The notes: generated by a model not told the origin, from the sequence alone. DNA of 64,000 bases from Heliocybe sulcata (GCA_004369045.1 ML213527.1:269652-333651), one strand, 5' to 3'; shown: positions 1 through 12,939, numbered from the stretch's first letter. Numbers and translations are program-made.

Positions 1-117
1 ATAATTGCAAGAGACAACGAAACGAAAGCAAGCGTGGCAGATGGAAGAAACGAACGAACGACAAGGCTCCCAATTGCGACAGTCTATACACGGGAAAGGG
101 AGGGGAAGGTATCAACA

Positions 118-1869
118 TCAATACGGCGGGCGCTTAAACTCATCGCTGATGGCCTGCGCCTCGGGGTCGAACGCGCCGTCCTTGGCGGCCTTGCCCGACG
201 CGTCGTACTCCATGAAGGACTCGCCGCCCTGCGGGTCCTGCGCCGTGAACGTCTCCATCTACATGGGCGCACCGCAGTGAGGACGAGGAAAAAGAGTGAG
301 GGAGGAAGAAGGGAGGAAGAGTCAGGGCGGAAGAAGGAAGAAGAGTCAGGGCGGAAGAAGGAAGGAGGAAGAGCGCGCCACGAACCTGCACGTGCACGCC
401 CATGCTGTCCGTGCCGATCGATTTCTTGAAGGACACGGCGCCGGGGTTGGGCCGCGTGCCGCGGAAGGCGAGGGTGGAGCCTGCGCCGCTTGACCTGAAG
501 GTACGACATGAGATGAGATGAGATACTTGATACTTTTTTTTGAGAGAGAGAGTGGCTTACGCAAAGAACTCTGGCCCCTTCTGGGTGAACTTTGTCAGCC
601 GCCGGACCACGCGGCAAGCTACGATCTAAGCGCGCGGATGAGAACACGAATACGGGAGAGACAGAGGGTAGCGTAGACGTACGGTGGATGCGATGGCAGC
701 AGGGACGTTGGCGATGATCGACATGACAGCGTTAAGGTCCAATAACATGAAGATCTGCCCAACCGCCCGTCAGCCCTATATGACCCCCCACCCCACACCG
801 CACTCCTCACCGTCGCAATCAAATTCGCCAAGAACCTGTACAAGGCTACTCAGCACACTCCTCCCCTGGTTATGTGTAACGGGGCGCTTACGCAACGAGG
901 AAATAAATCAAGCCGTCGCTAAAGATCATCTTGAACAGCGCGGAGCGGCCCGTCCAGGGGTACGCGAGCTTCGCCGCCGTCAAGCACAGCACGGAAAAGT
1001 CAAAGCACATCGAGTAGATGAACGTCGCCGCGAGCAGCGTGTTGTTTGTATTCGTGATCGCACAGCCCTGCCCGGGGATGTACGCGGCTGTTAGGAGGAT
1101 GCCTGCAACGCGATGTCATGTCAGGTTTTAGTTGGCACGGGTGGGGGGAGGGGGGGCTTACCGTGCAGGAGCATGGACCAGTGGCCGAGGATGACGACGA
1201 CGAGTGGGACGACGATGTACCACTTTTGCGACCAGACGGCCATTCTGTGTGGGTGTCAAGACGGCGGGCGCAGCGAAGGGTCGGAGGGGACTTACGTCCG
1301 GATGGACAAGTTGATGCTGGCGAGGCCGATGGAGGCGTTGCCAAAGCATTGGATGATCGTGTACAGCGCCTGGCAGTTGATAGGTCTGCTCATCCGGTAA
1401 GACTAGGCGCTACGAGCACTGGTGGGTGGAGCGTACGTTGTAACGTTCAGAACGATGGCACTGCACGGTCGTTAGCAGATGAAGCTGAGTGTTGGATGGA
1501 TAATGGTGTACTTACATGCCGATCAGCGCGAATAGCAAAAAGTAGCGGTTGGCAAAGTAGAAGATCTATATTGCGCGGTGAGCAGGGGGGTATGGTATGG
1601 GTTGGTGGACTGACCATTGGCCATCGGAAGCGTTTCTTTCCTGAAATGAACTCCCAATCGAACGGGAGGGAAGTGACGAACTCCCATCTGCGTGATCCAT
1701 CAGCGCGGTCAAGGCGTGCATCCAAAGCCACTCACATGTAAAGGCCGATCAAGCAGTGCATGAACCTTGCAAAGGCCTCTGTACATGCTATCAGCCACCA
1801 GCAGACGTTGAATAACGTGGCCTTACCGCTGTCCTTTGCGATCTCGGCTTCGGACTTCCAGTCGACCAT
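118..1869 (-). CDS. Basidiomycete 7-TM integral membrane protein, paralog A
   Basis: Multi-exon gene on the minus strand. The start is the ATG at 1867-1869, giving an N-terminus beginning MVDWKSEAEIA, and the stop is at 118-120. Exon by exon it matches the plus-strand gene at 4521-6231: the FDWEFISGKKRFRWPM block near 1590-1680, INCQALYT and ASINLSIR near 1290-1385, GHWSMLLHG near 1160, a PGQGCAI extracellular loop near 1060, and a VMSIIANVPAAIAS helix near 680-740. Introns fall at the same codons in both paralogs, including one just before the last exon, which starts METFTAQ. About seven hydrophobic helices and a soluble C-terminal tail indicate a plasma or endomembrane protein. The family is abundant in Agaricomycetes and, to my knowledge, has no assigned biochemical role; a receptor-like topology is an inference only. 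Confidence 0.85.
316..363. repeat. 24-bp purine-rich tandem duplication in the last intron of the 7-TM gene
   Basis: A GGAAGAGTCAGGGCGGAAGA-type unit occurs twice back to back, in a purine-rich tract lying in the last intron of the minus-strand gene (between the VHVQ and METF codons). On the coding strand this is a pyrimidine tract next to the 3' splice site. It is probably replication slippage. Confidence 0.6.
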
Positions 1870-4520
1870 GGCGATCAATAATTAGCAGGAAGGACAGACT
1901 CGGTGGGCTTGCGAGGTGGCTGGAGCAGCACACGGCTCTTATAACGCGAGGGACTTCTTTCTGGGAACACGATGGGTTCTGCCATACTGGCTCTCTGCGG
2001 GATCCCGCCACGCGTTAAACCCGCTTCTCTTTTCCAGGCACTCTGGTCAATCACACTGCCATTCCCGGCCTTTGACGATTCGCGCCGCCGCTGCTTCGTC
2101 CGGTGTCCCATGTTTTCCAACAGAAGTGGCCTCCACAGACGCACACAGACCCTCTTCGACGCCGGCGTGCGCGGGATTAGCAAACGGACGGGTCGGCAAA
2201 GTCCCCCAGATGCAGACGGAAGCAAAAGGAGGGTGCACTGTCACAATCACGCGTTCTTGCCGTATTGGGGGGTCACATTGTTATGTCGTGAAGGGCATCG
2301 TCCGCGGCCGGCAATGTTCGTATGGAAACTCTCCTCAGGGCATTGGAATGAACACCAGGCATTTGGATCCGAGCCAAATGAATGTGTACGCCTTCAAATA
2401 AACCTGGTCCTTGCTTTGAGCGGCTCTGGTTTCGTCAATCAGCTCCACCGGCTGCCTTTCACGAAATCCGCCATCGCCGAGGTACCCAGACCGTGATCGG
2501 CGTTCCCCCGCCTGTATACTGTTGCAAATCCCCGCACTCGTATCCGCCGTAACACATCACGAAAGTATTGATGCGGGGTGTCCATTTCCACGGTTCTCGA
2601 GCCTCGTCGCCATCGAGTTCTCCACCAGGCGTATGCATACTTGGCGTTCATACCAGTTTGACGTTGGAGCGTACCTCCTTACTATCCCCAGAGTACACCT
2701 GTCTTCGCGTTCCATGTCCATTCATCTGCCAGTGTCTACCGTTCATACGCGTACAGTATTCTCATGCACTCATTATTCACGCTCCAATACTACGCACCTG
2801 ATAAAGCGCCCGCATTACAAATGCAGGAGCGTCCTGAACGACCCACAGAGAACCCCCACCTCTACGGCACTTACGGCCTCTCGCGAATCACCCATCCCTG
2901 CGTACTTATTCTCCCCTTCTCCGTTCAACCCAAAAAAGGCAGTCCGCTTCACCCTCCCATTTACGGACGTAGCCGGAACGGGCGACTTGCTTGTTCGGCT
3001 AGATCTTGCAAGAGTAGGTTGTGGTCTGATTCATGGTTGCTGGGGACCAGGGGACGTAAGGGGGTGAGTATGGCCCCGCGCCCATACTGGTTGCGAGCTT
3101 CTGAGAAGGCGGAGGTTCGACGAGGTTAAAGTACAAACAAGTGGACGGATTGAGAATTGTATGAGCGAAGAGGTGAGTTGGGCCTGGATATAGAGGCCCC
3201 AAGGGCGAGGTGGCTGGGTTGTTAATGCGATAACCGAAAGATCGACGGAGACGAGGACTATATGTCTGGTCCCGCCATACTCGGAGACATTTAAAGTACC
3301 AGATGTCAAGAACCTCCAGTTGTCGGTTCTGGTGTGCGTTACTCCACATGAGAGAGCGATAAGTAGCAGTCCAGAGTCCAGGCTAATAGGTCTTCTGATA
3401 CACTAAGACCTCGCGAGATATATAGTCCACACTCGTCTTGAAACTGAACAAGGGCCTGTTTACCATTGCCTCCGGTAACGAGGGCAGCAGGTAAAGTCGC
3501 ACAGACTGTGAAACCGCAATGAAGACGCCGGATTGGCGACTCTGAGCTCGAGGTGAGTGACCGAGCAGCCTCTGCCATATGTTGTGTTGACGAGAGCCTC
3601 TCATCGTATCATGGAACCAACCGATGAATGGAGACCGTCCGATATGAAGCCAAGCTCTATAACGACAGTGTCTTGATAACACACTGTCATTATAGCACTA
3701 GCGCTTCATACCCCGGGGCCTGGGCGACATCCACTCGAGTCCGTACCCAGCGTACCTGTATATCCAAGCGCCATATATCAGAGTTCGGTCTGGCCGACAT
3801 GTCCTGTGAATATCCTTGATCTTCAGGATCGTTCCCTGAGATGAACCTGGTGCGTCAGTGAGAAAATGCCGAGGGTACCCGTCAGATCTATTTATGCCAT
3901 TGCAGGGACTCGCGCGGAAGTCTAGAAACGTAGCGCGGACTGCGTGCTTGACGGAGGATTACGCGTTACGCGCTCGCATCTTGACATGGACAGACTGATT
4001 GGAAGGCCTCGTTGCAGTTCCTGTCAGGTTTGCGCCGACACCATCACCGTGAGGTTCTGCCCGCAGCACAGAAAGACAGGCGCGGGAGCGAACCTGAGAG
4101 GGCTCGCCTAACAAGCGGCGGGGCGGCGTCGGCGGAGCGGAGGGCCCGAGAACTTCATTTTGAGTTTCCCAGGAATCCGGAAACGGCGATCGGGGGTTCT
4201 CGGTGCCTGGTTTAGCAAATGGCGGTGGCTGTAAGGACCTTCCATTCCGGTCATAATGCAGGCTGACCTTGTCCCACAAACGCACTGGTCGCGGCGGCAT
4301 GATAGACTTTTGGGTGGCAGATCGGGCGTGCACGCGTCCGAGTACGGCGGTCCCCTTGAGCGTTAGGTAACACCGTCCTGATGGAACTGGCGAGGCACCA
4401 GCTCTTCTGCTTCTTTTTTACATAGAGCTATTCCGTACACAAGAATCCTGTTATAACGGACCACGTAAAGCGATGGGTATCCGCACCCCGCCCTCTCCCG
4501 CTGGTATCCGACTGCTCAAG
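1870..4520. other. Intergenic space between two divergent 7-TM paralogs
   Basis: About 2.65 kb between the two start codons. Open frames here are short, occur on both strands and resemble nothing I recognise. A GC-rich stretch near 4090-4150 lies upstream of the plus-strand gene and may be part of its promoter. No RNA gene or repeat was seen. Confidence 0.5.
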
Positions 4521-6231
4521 ATGGTGGACTGGAACTCGCAGGCGGAACTTCAGACGGATGCAGGTCTGTTCCATCCGCCGCGACCTTACGCCCGGATGCT
4601 GACTCTCGCAACAGCGGTCTTTACAAAGTTTATGCACGCCATCCTCGGCTTGTATGCGTAAGCAGCGTCTCTGGAGGGGGACCTCGCAGCGGCTCTGACA
4701 TTACGTTCTCTGCAGCTGGGAGTGGTTCACTTCACTTGACTTTGACTGGGAGTTCATCCGGGGCAGGAAGAAGTTCCGATGGCCTATGGTAAGCACCCTG
4801 GAAGAAAAAATTTGGCTCTCTATCCATTAACTCAAACTGCGCTCTAGATCTTCTACTTTTGCGGAAGGTATTGCCTCCTCATCGCGCTGATCGGAATGTA
4901 AGTCCATCCTCGGACCCCATGGAACCCCCCCATACTGACCCAACGCGTAGTGCTATTGCACTGGACACGACAACGTAAGCTCAGATCCGCAGGTTTTGAG
5001 CGAGCCTGACGGAATATATACTCGTTTCAGGCGGATCAACTGCCAGGCATTGTACACTTTCAACCAAGTGAGATCTCGCACCCCATCTTCCCATACAAAG
5101 TTCTTGCTGACCAGGGATCCCCCTTAGCTTACCGGGCAAGCCACCATCGGCTTTGCCAGCATGAACCTCGCAATCCGGACGTACGTATCCCATAGCGCTT
5201 TGTGGCTCTTGCGTGCGCTGACCGCGTAAACCAGTATGGCTATATGGTCGCAGAGGCGGTACATCGTCATTCCTTTAGTTATCGTCATCCTCGGGCACTG
5301 GTCCCTCATTCTCCAAGGTCCGTCCCACCCCCCTCTCCCCCAACCCTTAATAGTCTCCTCTCTGACGCATTCTCACCCTGTAGGCATCCAACTGACCGCG
5401 ACGTTCGTCCCGGGGCAGGGCTGCGCGATCATCAGCACCAAAACCACCATCCTCTCCGCCACATTCATTTACACGATGGTGTTCGACCTGATCGTGACCG
5501 TCCTCACCGGCTACAAGCTGATCTTCGACAACCCCGGCGGGCAGCGGAGCTCGCTGATGAACAGGATATGGAACGACGGGCTCATCTATTTCTTTATCGC
5601 TTTCTTGTCCAACGCGGTTGCTACGGTACGTCGTCTTTCGTGGTGGATGGTTGGGCAGCGGTGATTGAGGATTTCGGAAAGACGTTTATGCTGTTGAATT
5701 GGAACCCGGTGATGAGCATCCTGTTCAACGTCCCGTCCGCAACCGCATCGACGGTAAGTACCAAGTCCCCGCGCGTCCCCCCTCCTCCCCCAGGCTGATC
5801 TCGATGACACTATAGATCGTCGCCTGCCGCGCCGTGCGCCGCCTCACCAACTTTGCCAGCTCAGGGCCCGAAGTCTTGTACGTCCCCCTTCCCTTCCCTT
5901 CCGACCCTCCCTCCCCGCTCCCGCTAACTCGCATCAGCTCCAGCTCCGGCGCGCACTCGGGCATCCGCTACCCCCCCAGCGCGACGGCCAACCGCCCGGT
6001 CATGACCGCCGTCTCCGTCGGCGGCCGCCGCAACAAATCCGACGGCGTGCACGTGCAGGTCAGCGTCCCCCCTTCCTCCCACCCTCTTATAAACTCACAC
6101 TCACACGTATGCGGGGACAGATGGAGACGTTCACGGTGGCGGAGGGCGACAGCGACAAGGAGCTGGACAGCTCCGCAAAAGCCTCGCCCATCAACCCCCT
6201 CCCCGAGGACCTCGAAGCCCAGAGGTACTGA
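4521..6231 (+). CDS. Basidiomycete 7-TM integral membrane protein, paralog B
   Basis: The start is the ATG at 4521 (MVDWNSQAEL) and the stop is the TGA at 6229-6231. Splicing joins AVFTKFMHAILGLYA to WEWFTSLDFDWEF, then FRWPM, a tyrosine-rich helix, INCQALYTFNQ, MAIWSQRRYIVIPLV, GHWSLILQG, the loop PGQGCAIIST, FIYTMVFDLIVTVL, a cytosolic loop, GLIYFFIAFLSNAVAT, FMLLNWNPVMSILFNVP and VACRAVRRLT, followed by a polar tail. The predicted product is about 330 aa with seven membrane helices. The cysteine-bearing PGQGCAI loop and the VACRAVRRLT segment after the last helix also mark paralog A. The two genes are divergently oriented and share intron positions, so they look like an old tandem duplication. 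Function is unknown. Confidence 0.88.
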
Positions 6232-6433
6232 GCAACGGTTCTGCTTTATTGATATTAGTCGTGATGATACCTCGGGGCGACTCGGATGCCTGGTGCACAT
6301 AGATCTTTTCGGAAAGGTAAATTTCGATGTAATGTGCTTGGAGAAGTAAGGATACCACGTGATGTATAATAATACCCTTCGTTTGTACGGGGACTCAAAA
6401 CTAAGTGTAGTGCGTTGACCGAATAGTATTCAT

Positions 6434-8551
6434 TCAGCTGGTCGACACTTGAGCTTGAGAGGAGGAGGGTGCCCGTTTCTTCGAGGACGTGAACTTCTTC
6501 CCGTCCGCCGTCGCCAGGTCATCCGTTTGCATTAGTACAAGTGACAAGAACTCTACGGCTACACATGCCCCATTACAAAAAGCTGGGAAAAAGTACACTA
6601 TGTAACGCCAAGAACCCGAACAGACTGGCTCATATCGCACGAGGGACCTCGTCATCCTAAATTTTCGGGCTCAACACCACGCCATAACCTGCTTTTAACA
6701 AGGAGTGCTCACCATCTCGAATCGCACCTCGCCCTCGGAGCCAAGGTAATGCGCCCTCGCGCTTTGGAGGTGCCGCGAGTAGCCCCCGATCGTCCCGGGG
6801 CTCCAAAAGCTCGAAGACGTCCCTCTAGAAGTGAACACGTTCGCGGCGGGCGTCGGATACTCGCTCCCGGGCGACCGCTGCCGCGCATTCAGCCTGCGTG
6901 ATGGATGAGTCCTAGTCCCGGAGATAATGCCCAGTGCGATTGTGTACGCACAGTGCCAAGTACGAGTTGACGTAGACTGAGGCAGCACCGTCAACGCGGG
7001 ATCTGACAGTCGAAGAGTGGTGATGGCTTACCCTTGACGACGACGATGTTGACGGTGAATACCGCCATGGTGTTTGGAAGAAGCGCCAGCTGGCGAGCGT
7101 ATCAGGGTCGCGTATCACGAGCAACGTTCCGCGGGGACGCACAGTGAACATCTCGAGAACCGCCCCAGCACTGCACGATCGCGTCCGAGATGAGCGCCAA
7201 CCCTACACAAAATGCCCACACTTACATCGTCAGCAACCCGTTGCGCAGGGACGCTACAGCCACAGTCCTAATAATCGAGTTCGTCCTGCAAGAAACACGT
7301 CTGCAAAGCGTACGACAAGCGGGACACGGGCACTAACGCGTGGAACCGACTCCGCCGACTGAGCAGGGACAGAGACAAGATCAAGGATATCATCAAATCG
7401 ACGCAAATGGCGATCCCCGTGGACATGTAGATTACCCACTGGCATAGCGAGACGGTCATTTGGAGGTGCAGCGTATGAGCTGAAGACGCACGTTGACTTG
7501 GCTGATCTGTGAGATCACGTGGACGGTGTATCTGCAGCCTTGAATGATCAGGGGGATGCACGTCCTTCTCCGCGAAGTGGCTCACATTGCCCATATCACG
7601 GCTGAGGGGCGCGGATAAGTCCTGAGACGGCGGAATAAATTAGGCCACTCACTGGTAGTTGCAGCTAGCATTTATTCGATCACGACGGTCACCCAATGAA
7701 AGACAGGCCACGTACCATACGTCAAGACAAGCAGGAAAATCTTGAGATAGTTGCACCGTCAACTCCCGTGTACTCGAATGCCAGTGGCGCTGGAAACCTA
7801 CCAATACCAACTGAACCCCCCGCGTATTGTTCGACAGGACGCCACAGACTTAGAAGCGACACTTGAGCGCGGGACCGAAACCCAGCGCTGGTACAACTCA
7901 CTTTGCCATATTTGAATAATATATAAACTTGACGTCCGCCATTTAGCACGTCATCACGAGAGATATCAAACACAAGAACCGACCTCTGAACCGAAATGAT
8001 CACTAGGCACTGTGATGATCACGATGGATTTCTGTTGAGGGATGATATTGGTTACAGACTCACCCCAATCGCTATCTGCAGCTGAGCAACAAGGTGGTAC
8101 TCAGCGTCGACCTAATTCGTTGCAGCAACAGGCTTACCGTGAGACTCCACACAATGTCCAGCTGAATCTCTCCGCGATTTGTGACTAGACTGTAGAACAA
8201 GCCGTGCGCAACCAAGGCCGTGTGGCATGTATCCAGTAACCTGCCACTGATGCGTAAGAGGGTCTTCGTACTTCTTACTTTACAGACCCACCATAGTTCT
8301 ATGACCTTCAGCACCAAGTCAGCGGGTGAAACGGTCGACGTGATCGAGGATACTTGCCCCCAGCTTACGAAGAATACCGTCGTAAGGATATGACCTGAAG
8401 TACTTCACCGTATGCAAGTTCGTGACGCCCCATAGTCTAAACGAATTATCAGGATTACTGAGATAATAGTAACAGAACGCGTACTCACGCAGCGGAGATA
8501 ACTAGTCCCACAAAAAGGGCACCGTAGGTGTCGTCGTAAAACGTCATGATA
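6434..8551 (-). CDS. DUF6534-type multi-pass membrane protein
   Basis: The start is the ATG at 8549-8551 (MTFYDDTYGALFVGLVISA), typical of the family's first helix. It is followed by LYGVTNLHTVKYFR, LLDTCHTALVAHGLFY and a WSLT segment. The helix MSTGIAICVDLMISLIL near 7360-7430 precedes LSRRSRFHATNSI and SLRNGLLT near 7210-7290. The C-terminal tail after LNARQRSPG near 6890 is soluble. The last short exon, ending QAQVSTS with stop at 6434-6436, is joined by inference. There are many small exons with 50-60 bp introns. The Agaricomycete DUF6534 family has seven predicted helices and often ends its membrane domain with a LNAR motif, as here. The biochemical role is unknown. Exact boundaries of two internal exons (7550-8000) could not be fixed by eye, so an inactive copy is not excluded. 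Confidence 0.72.
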
Positions 8552-10337
8552 AAAGAAACATCCGCACAGCGGGCTGTCGCGACCAGAAAGAGCACTAATC
8601 AGCTACCGCGTGCGAGATTGCACTCATATATACAGTGCACACATCGGAGCGCCGGCGTGATCCTGTTTGGAACGCACAATCAAACTTAATCCAATATAAA
8701 CCTGAGAGCACTGAACGAGAAACAAGGCCATCTCCGGCGATGGCTGTTGGGCACTCCGGCGAGGAATCGCATCGGCCTATGCATGCGGCGGTGGGGGAGC
8801 GGTAGGCATCATCGTTGGAGCGAGGGTCGAACAGGTTACAGTGAAGCCCGCTACGTCCATACCACCTAACAAGGTCCGATGAGCTTAATGACGGTTGAAG
8901 CCGTGCCCCGATACCAAGGCACGCCATTGTACGCATTAGACGAAGCGGGGGCGTTAATCTGTATACTTGGGCCATCAGCGCCGGACGCGCCACCTTGGAC
9001 CGGACCAAAGGGCGATGCCAGTTCCTAAAACGTCCGAGGTACCAAGATTGCCGTGAATGGAAAGTATCAGCTTTCTGATAGTCACAGCGCCAGTCGTTAC
9101 TGAAGCAGAAATAACAACCACTGGGTATCAGCCGAACAGAAACAACCACTGTCGCAGGACGTCGAACGTACCTCACTCTGGGTTCCAGGTTGACTAAGGC
9201 AGGGGCTATATTTACAACATATTGGCATGACCGCTTGCGAAAATCAATACTGTCCGTCAGATATATATTACTTCACAACAATTGTAGTTGCCCAAGTGAT
9301 ACTGTGGATGGGATCATAGTTAGATCATGGCGCTTGATGTAGTCTTTACGGAATACTCGTACGGACAGAAGACATCTAATGTGATGTGTTTGGACCCATA
9401 TCGTGTTCACTAGTTCGACGACACCGACGAATGGACGAGCTGGGAGACCGCCGCGAGCTCCTGCAGACGGTATGCTCAAGGACCATCTTTGAAAGAGCCA
9501 GGGGCAGACTTCCAGATATCACGAACTCGTTCAAAACACGGGATTGATAATGCACTCACCTGAGTCTACGACGTCCGCTAAGATGCGGCCATGAGCGTGA
9601 CCCTCATCGTCCGGTGTTGCTTCGATCGTCATGCAAAGTCGGGCGCTCGCCTTTTCAGGCCTTCGAACACTACCTCTAACAGATCTCAGTCTCACAACTG
9701 GATGTCACAATCTTGCTCTGGACGTGAATCCTGTGAGTATGCTCTCCCGAGCCGACAACGTCCGCTGCGGCAACAGTTAGCTGTGGACGTAAACCGTCGA
9801 GGCTGGGACTCCGTACCGAGCGGCCATGGTAGGCCAGCCATCAATCATACAATACTGGTTCAGTGCGGATTCATGGCTTTGCTCGCGACACTATTGGCAG
9901 GCACCGGACGTCGGATCACGCTGCGGGGGGCACTGTTCAAGTGCCCTGTTACAGAGTCCGATTCCCAAGTATAGCAGTAAAGGCAAATATTGCAGGAATA
10001 TTGTGTCCGTTACTGATAGATGAGTTTCTTCCTCCTCACCGGGCGCTCAAGAGTTACCTACAATACTGCATAGCCGATGGCCGGATGTCAGTATCCCGTT
10101 TGAACGTAGGACTTAGGATGCACTCACTTAAGACCCAAATGGCCTGTAATGAGCTGCAGACTTACCTCACCCCGATGTCAGTCCAGCGTCACGACGACAA
10201 TCGCTGTAATTACCATCAAGTCTATTGAGGTGCGTCAAGGATACATCTCAGCTCCCCCTCTCATAGCATTCGCGTGGTACAGAAACGTTCACGCTCGCCG
10301 TATGAGACTACACCCAGTTCCATCGGAAAGAGCTGAA
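8552..10337. other. Gene-free interval
   Basis: About 1.8 kb between the DUF6534 start and the CFAP20-like stop. Several frames stay open for 100-190 codons on either strand, but none has recognisable motifs, and codon and hydropathy patterns look random. I call no gene here. Confidence 0.4.
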
Positions 10338-11247
10338 TCACTCTGCGGCATAAAGCTGGAACTCCCACGGAACCGCCTGCCCCGATCCTGTCTCGCTGAA
10401 CCATATCCTTCTCAGACGACAGGTGGCGTATACCTTGACATACGAGACATGCGAGTATGTTCCGCTAGGTAAAGCGATTGAATCGGTTCGCCCTTCCCTT
10501 TGGGACCTCTCGTATGCAGATTCCAGCAGAGACAGTGAGGTGAAATGTGAGAGCAAGGAAGGCAGGTTGAGGGCGACAGTAGACCACGTGGTTAGTCTGT
10601 GAGGAGAGGGAGACGGGAAGGAGAGGGGCAGGTGTAGGAGGGGCGGATTTGATACGGTCAGACGGGGGATTTCCTACACGACCGTAAAGACAACGGTAAG
10701 AATGGATGTAAGACTGTGCGACGGTCGGACAGGCAAACGCTTACTGTATTCCATCATAGACAAATTTCATAGAGAAAGCGAGTACACAGTATGCAATGCA
10801 GCAGGGAATGAAATAACCGACCTGGAACGTCGAACACCTTATCGCTCCCTGCCTTCCGCCTCGATCAACAACACCGACCTCAAAGCTCCACTGACGACCC
10901 AAGTCTCGCACTTGAATATGCATCCAGGGGTGCTTCAATCCCAAGTGTTCACTACTCCCCGCAGGAGGGCAGCGGACATATGTGCTCCTTATCGTTGGGC
11001 TCTGAATATGCAGCACTGTCTGACCCAAGGTATATCCGCTCTCTTCGCCACTTGTCGAGACTGCGGAAGATGAGATGAGGCATGCGGGTGAAGGTGGTGC
11101 GGGTTCGGACTTGGAATCGTTCAAGAGATGTATGAAGGAATCAGAGGGCAATTGGGGATCAGTGTGTGTCGACAAAAGAGCTAGAGAGTCGCTGTTCGTA
11201 GATGAGAAGAGGGAGACAGTGCTTGGCTGGATCGACGAGGAGAACAT
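10338..11247 (-). CDS. CFAP20/DUF667-family protein
   Basis: The start is the ATG at 11245-11247 (MFSSSIQPSTVSLFSS), which aligns with the conserved start of CFAP20. Upstream in-frame codons lack homology. Exon 1 (10822-11247) contains TVLHIQSPTIRSTYVRCPP, then LGLKHPWMHIQVRDLGRQWS and FEVGVVDRGGRQGAIRCSTF, the central beta-sandwich of the family. Exon 2 (to about 10510) carries HRLTTWSTVALNL, matching the family's GWNQIQFNL block. Exon 3 ends with YVKVYATCRLRRIWFSE and EFQLYAAE, matching its C-terminus. The predicted product is about 240 aa, longer than the roughly 193 aa of animal CFAP20 because of a serine-rich insertion near residues 30-65. In ciliated cells CFAP20 is an axonemal inner-junction protein; here a nuclear or RNA-related role is more plausible, but that is inference. 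Confidence 0.85.
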
Positions 11248-11382
11248 GCTGATAGCTTCCGCCAACTTGGGAGTAGCTCCGTTACGGGACAACGAGTGTG
11301 GCGGAGAGGACGAGATACGGGAAATGCCGAAAGGCACTTCGATTCTCTGGATACATCGGACGCTTGGTCTCCAAACTGTTTT
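11248..11382. promoter_or_regulatory. Bidirectional promoter between CFAP20-like and FMT genes
   Basis: Only 135 bp separate the two divergent start codons, so both core promoters and 5' leaders must share or overlap this interval. No obvious TATA box was seen. Confidence 0.6.
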
Positions 11383-12853
11383 ATGTTCAACCTTTTGGTC
11401 AAATGCAATAACGCACGATATGCCAGGAGTACAAAAGTATTTAGCCAGCACGTGAGATATTTACAGCAAGCAGCCAGTTCTCAGCCGTTCAGAATACTTT
11501 TCCTTGGCCGAGATAACTTCTCTTGCCTTGTCCTCGAGGCACTCCACAATGCCAAAGGTGCGCATATCAATTTCTTAAGCAACAAAAAGTATGAACTAAA
11601 GTTGTGACCCAGATGTGTGGCAAGAGCTAGCCATTGTAACGCACGCCGACGAGAAGGTGGGCCGGCGCGGATCACAGCTCTCTGTCGGTAGGGTCTCGTT
11701 CATATACCTGCAAATCCTGGTACTTATGCTGTAAATTACAGCGCCTCTGAGAGTACTAGCTGAATCAATAGACTTACCAGTCCACCTCATACCTCGCACA
11801 AAGCCGCTTTTCAAGTACTGGGAGGTCTGTTCCACTCGTTCATCTTCATTATTCAGGGTGTCATCTCAGGCGGTATACAGCCACCACCTCCATTTCTTGA
11901 TCCCCATCCCTCTCATCTTATTGTGACGGCTTCCTTCGGTCGCATCCTCTCCAAGAAGCATCTCCAGTATTTTGACCCGCCCCAGAGACTCAATGTCCAT
12001 CCTTCCCTGCTACCATTGTACCGGGGACCAGCACCGATACAGCACACATTGCTCGACAATCGGGAAGAGACTGGGGTGTGCGTCATTGAGATGGAGGAAT
12101 TGAGGAAGGGTATAGATACCGGAGGGATCTGGGGATGGGAGCGCGTTGTGAGTGCACATCACGTCTATATGATATTACGTTACCACATACTGTGTGATTT
12201 CGGTTGCAGCCTGTTCCGAAAGGTGCGACTCACGACTCACTACTCGATGCGCTCGGTCGAGAAGGTGGGCAGTTACTAGTCAAAGTGTTGCGCGACAAGC
12301 TAGCCGGAAAGGTACGCGCCATCGTGCCCGTGCTCTCACTACATCTGAACATCGCGCACGAAGGCGGTCCAGGTTCCTCAAGAATCGGCCGGTCTGGCGG
12401 AAACCGTCTCACACGCCCCTATGATCACATTAGAAGACGCGATCATTGATTTCTCCACCATGTCCGCTGAGGACATCGAGAGACGGCATCGAGCGATATC
12501 ACACCAAGTCAGTATCTTCCCCATTTCCCTAAAACTGACTTTATATTTCTTCATCTTCGCAGAAACCACTCACAACATACCTGCCCACGTCCAAAACGCT
12601 CCAGCTCCATTTCCCCTCTGTATACCCCTCTGAAGCTCCATTGCTCCCACCAGAGCCAGGCGCAGCAGTGTACCACGCGATCACGCGCTCGCTCTTGATC
12701 AGGTGCGCTGGTGATACCGTCCTCAGTGTGCCGAAGGTCAAGCAGCAGGATCGGGCGATGCTGGATGCAAAGGATTGGTGGAGCGGGTGGAAGAGTTATT
12801 GTGGCAAGGATTGGCAGGGATTCGTGGTGTTTCACCGCACACCTAGCCAGTAG
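11383..12853 (+). CDS. FMT1: Mitochondrial methionyl-tRNA formyltransferase
   Basis: Transfers a formyl group from 10-formyl-THF to Met-tRNAi for mitochondrial translation initiation. The start is the ATG at 11383 and the stop is at 12851-12853. The first about 35 residues are basic and Arg/Ser/Gln-rich, as expected for a mitochondrial presequence. Then comes FRILFLGRDNFSCLVLEAL, the Rossmann start of the N-terminal domain. The catalytic block LNVHPSLLPLYRGPAPIQH near 11985-12045 has the Asn and His of the family signature, and GIDTGGIW near 12110 has the catalytic-loop Asp. After four introns the C-terminal (OB-like) domain ends with GKDWQGFVVFHRTPSQ. The predicted length is roughly 380 aa, normal for fungal Fmt. 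No frameshift was seen. Confidence 0.93.
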
Positions 12854-12939
12854 CCGCTGTCTCCGAGCTTCCTTTGATCACTTGTCCAGCTCTTGTAGTC
12901 TCATTTTAATAGAGCAGTGCTGGTCTTGGTCTGTCGACG

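Noticed and set aside
84-647. 187-aa minus-strand open frame across the 5' end of the window
   Set aside because: It runs through introns of the 7-TM gene and is Arg/Pro-rich from GC bias; the spliced gene matching its paralog explains the DNA.
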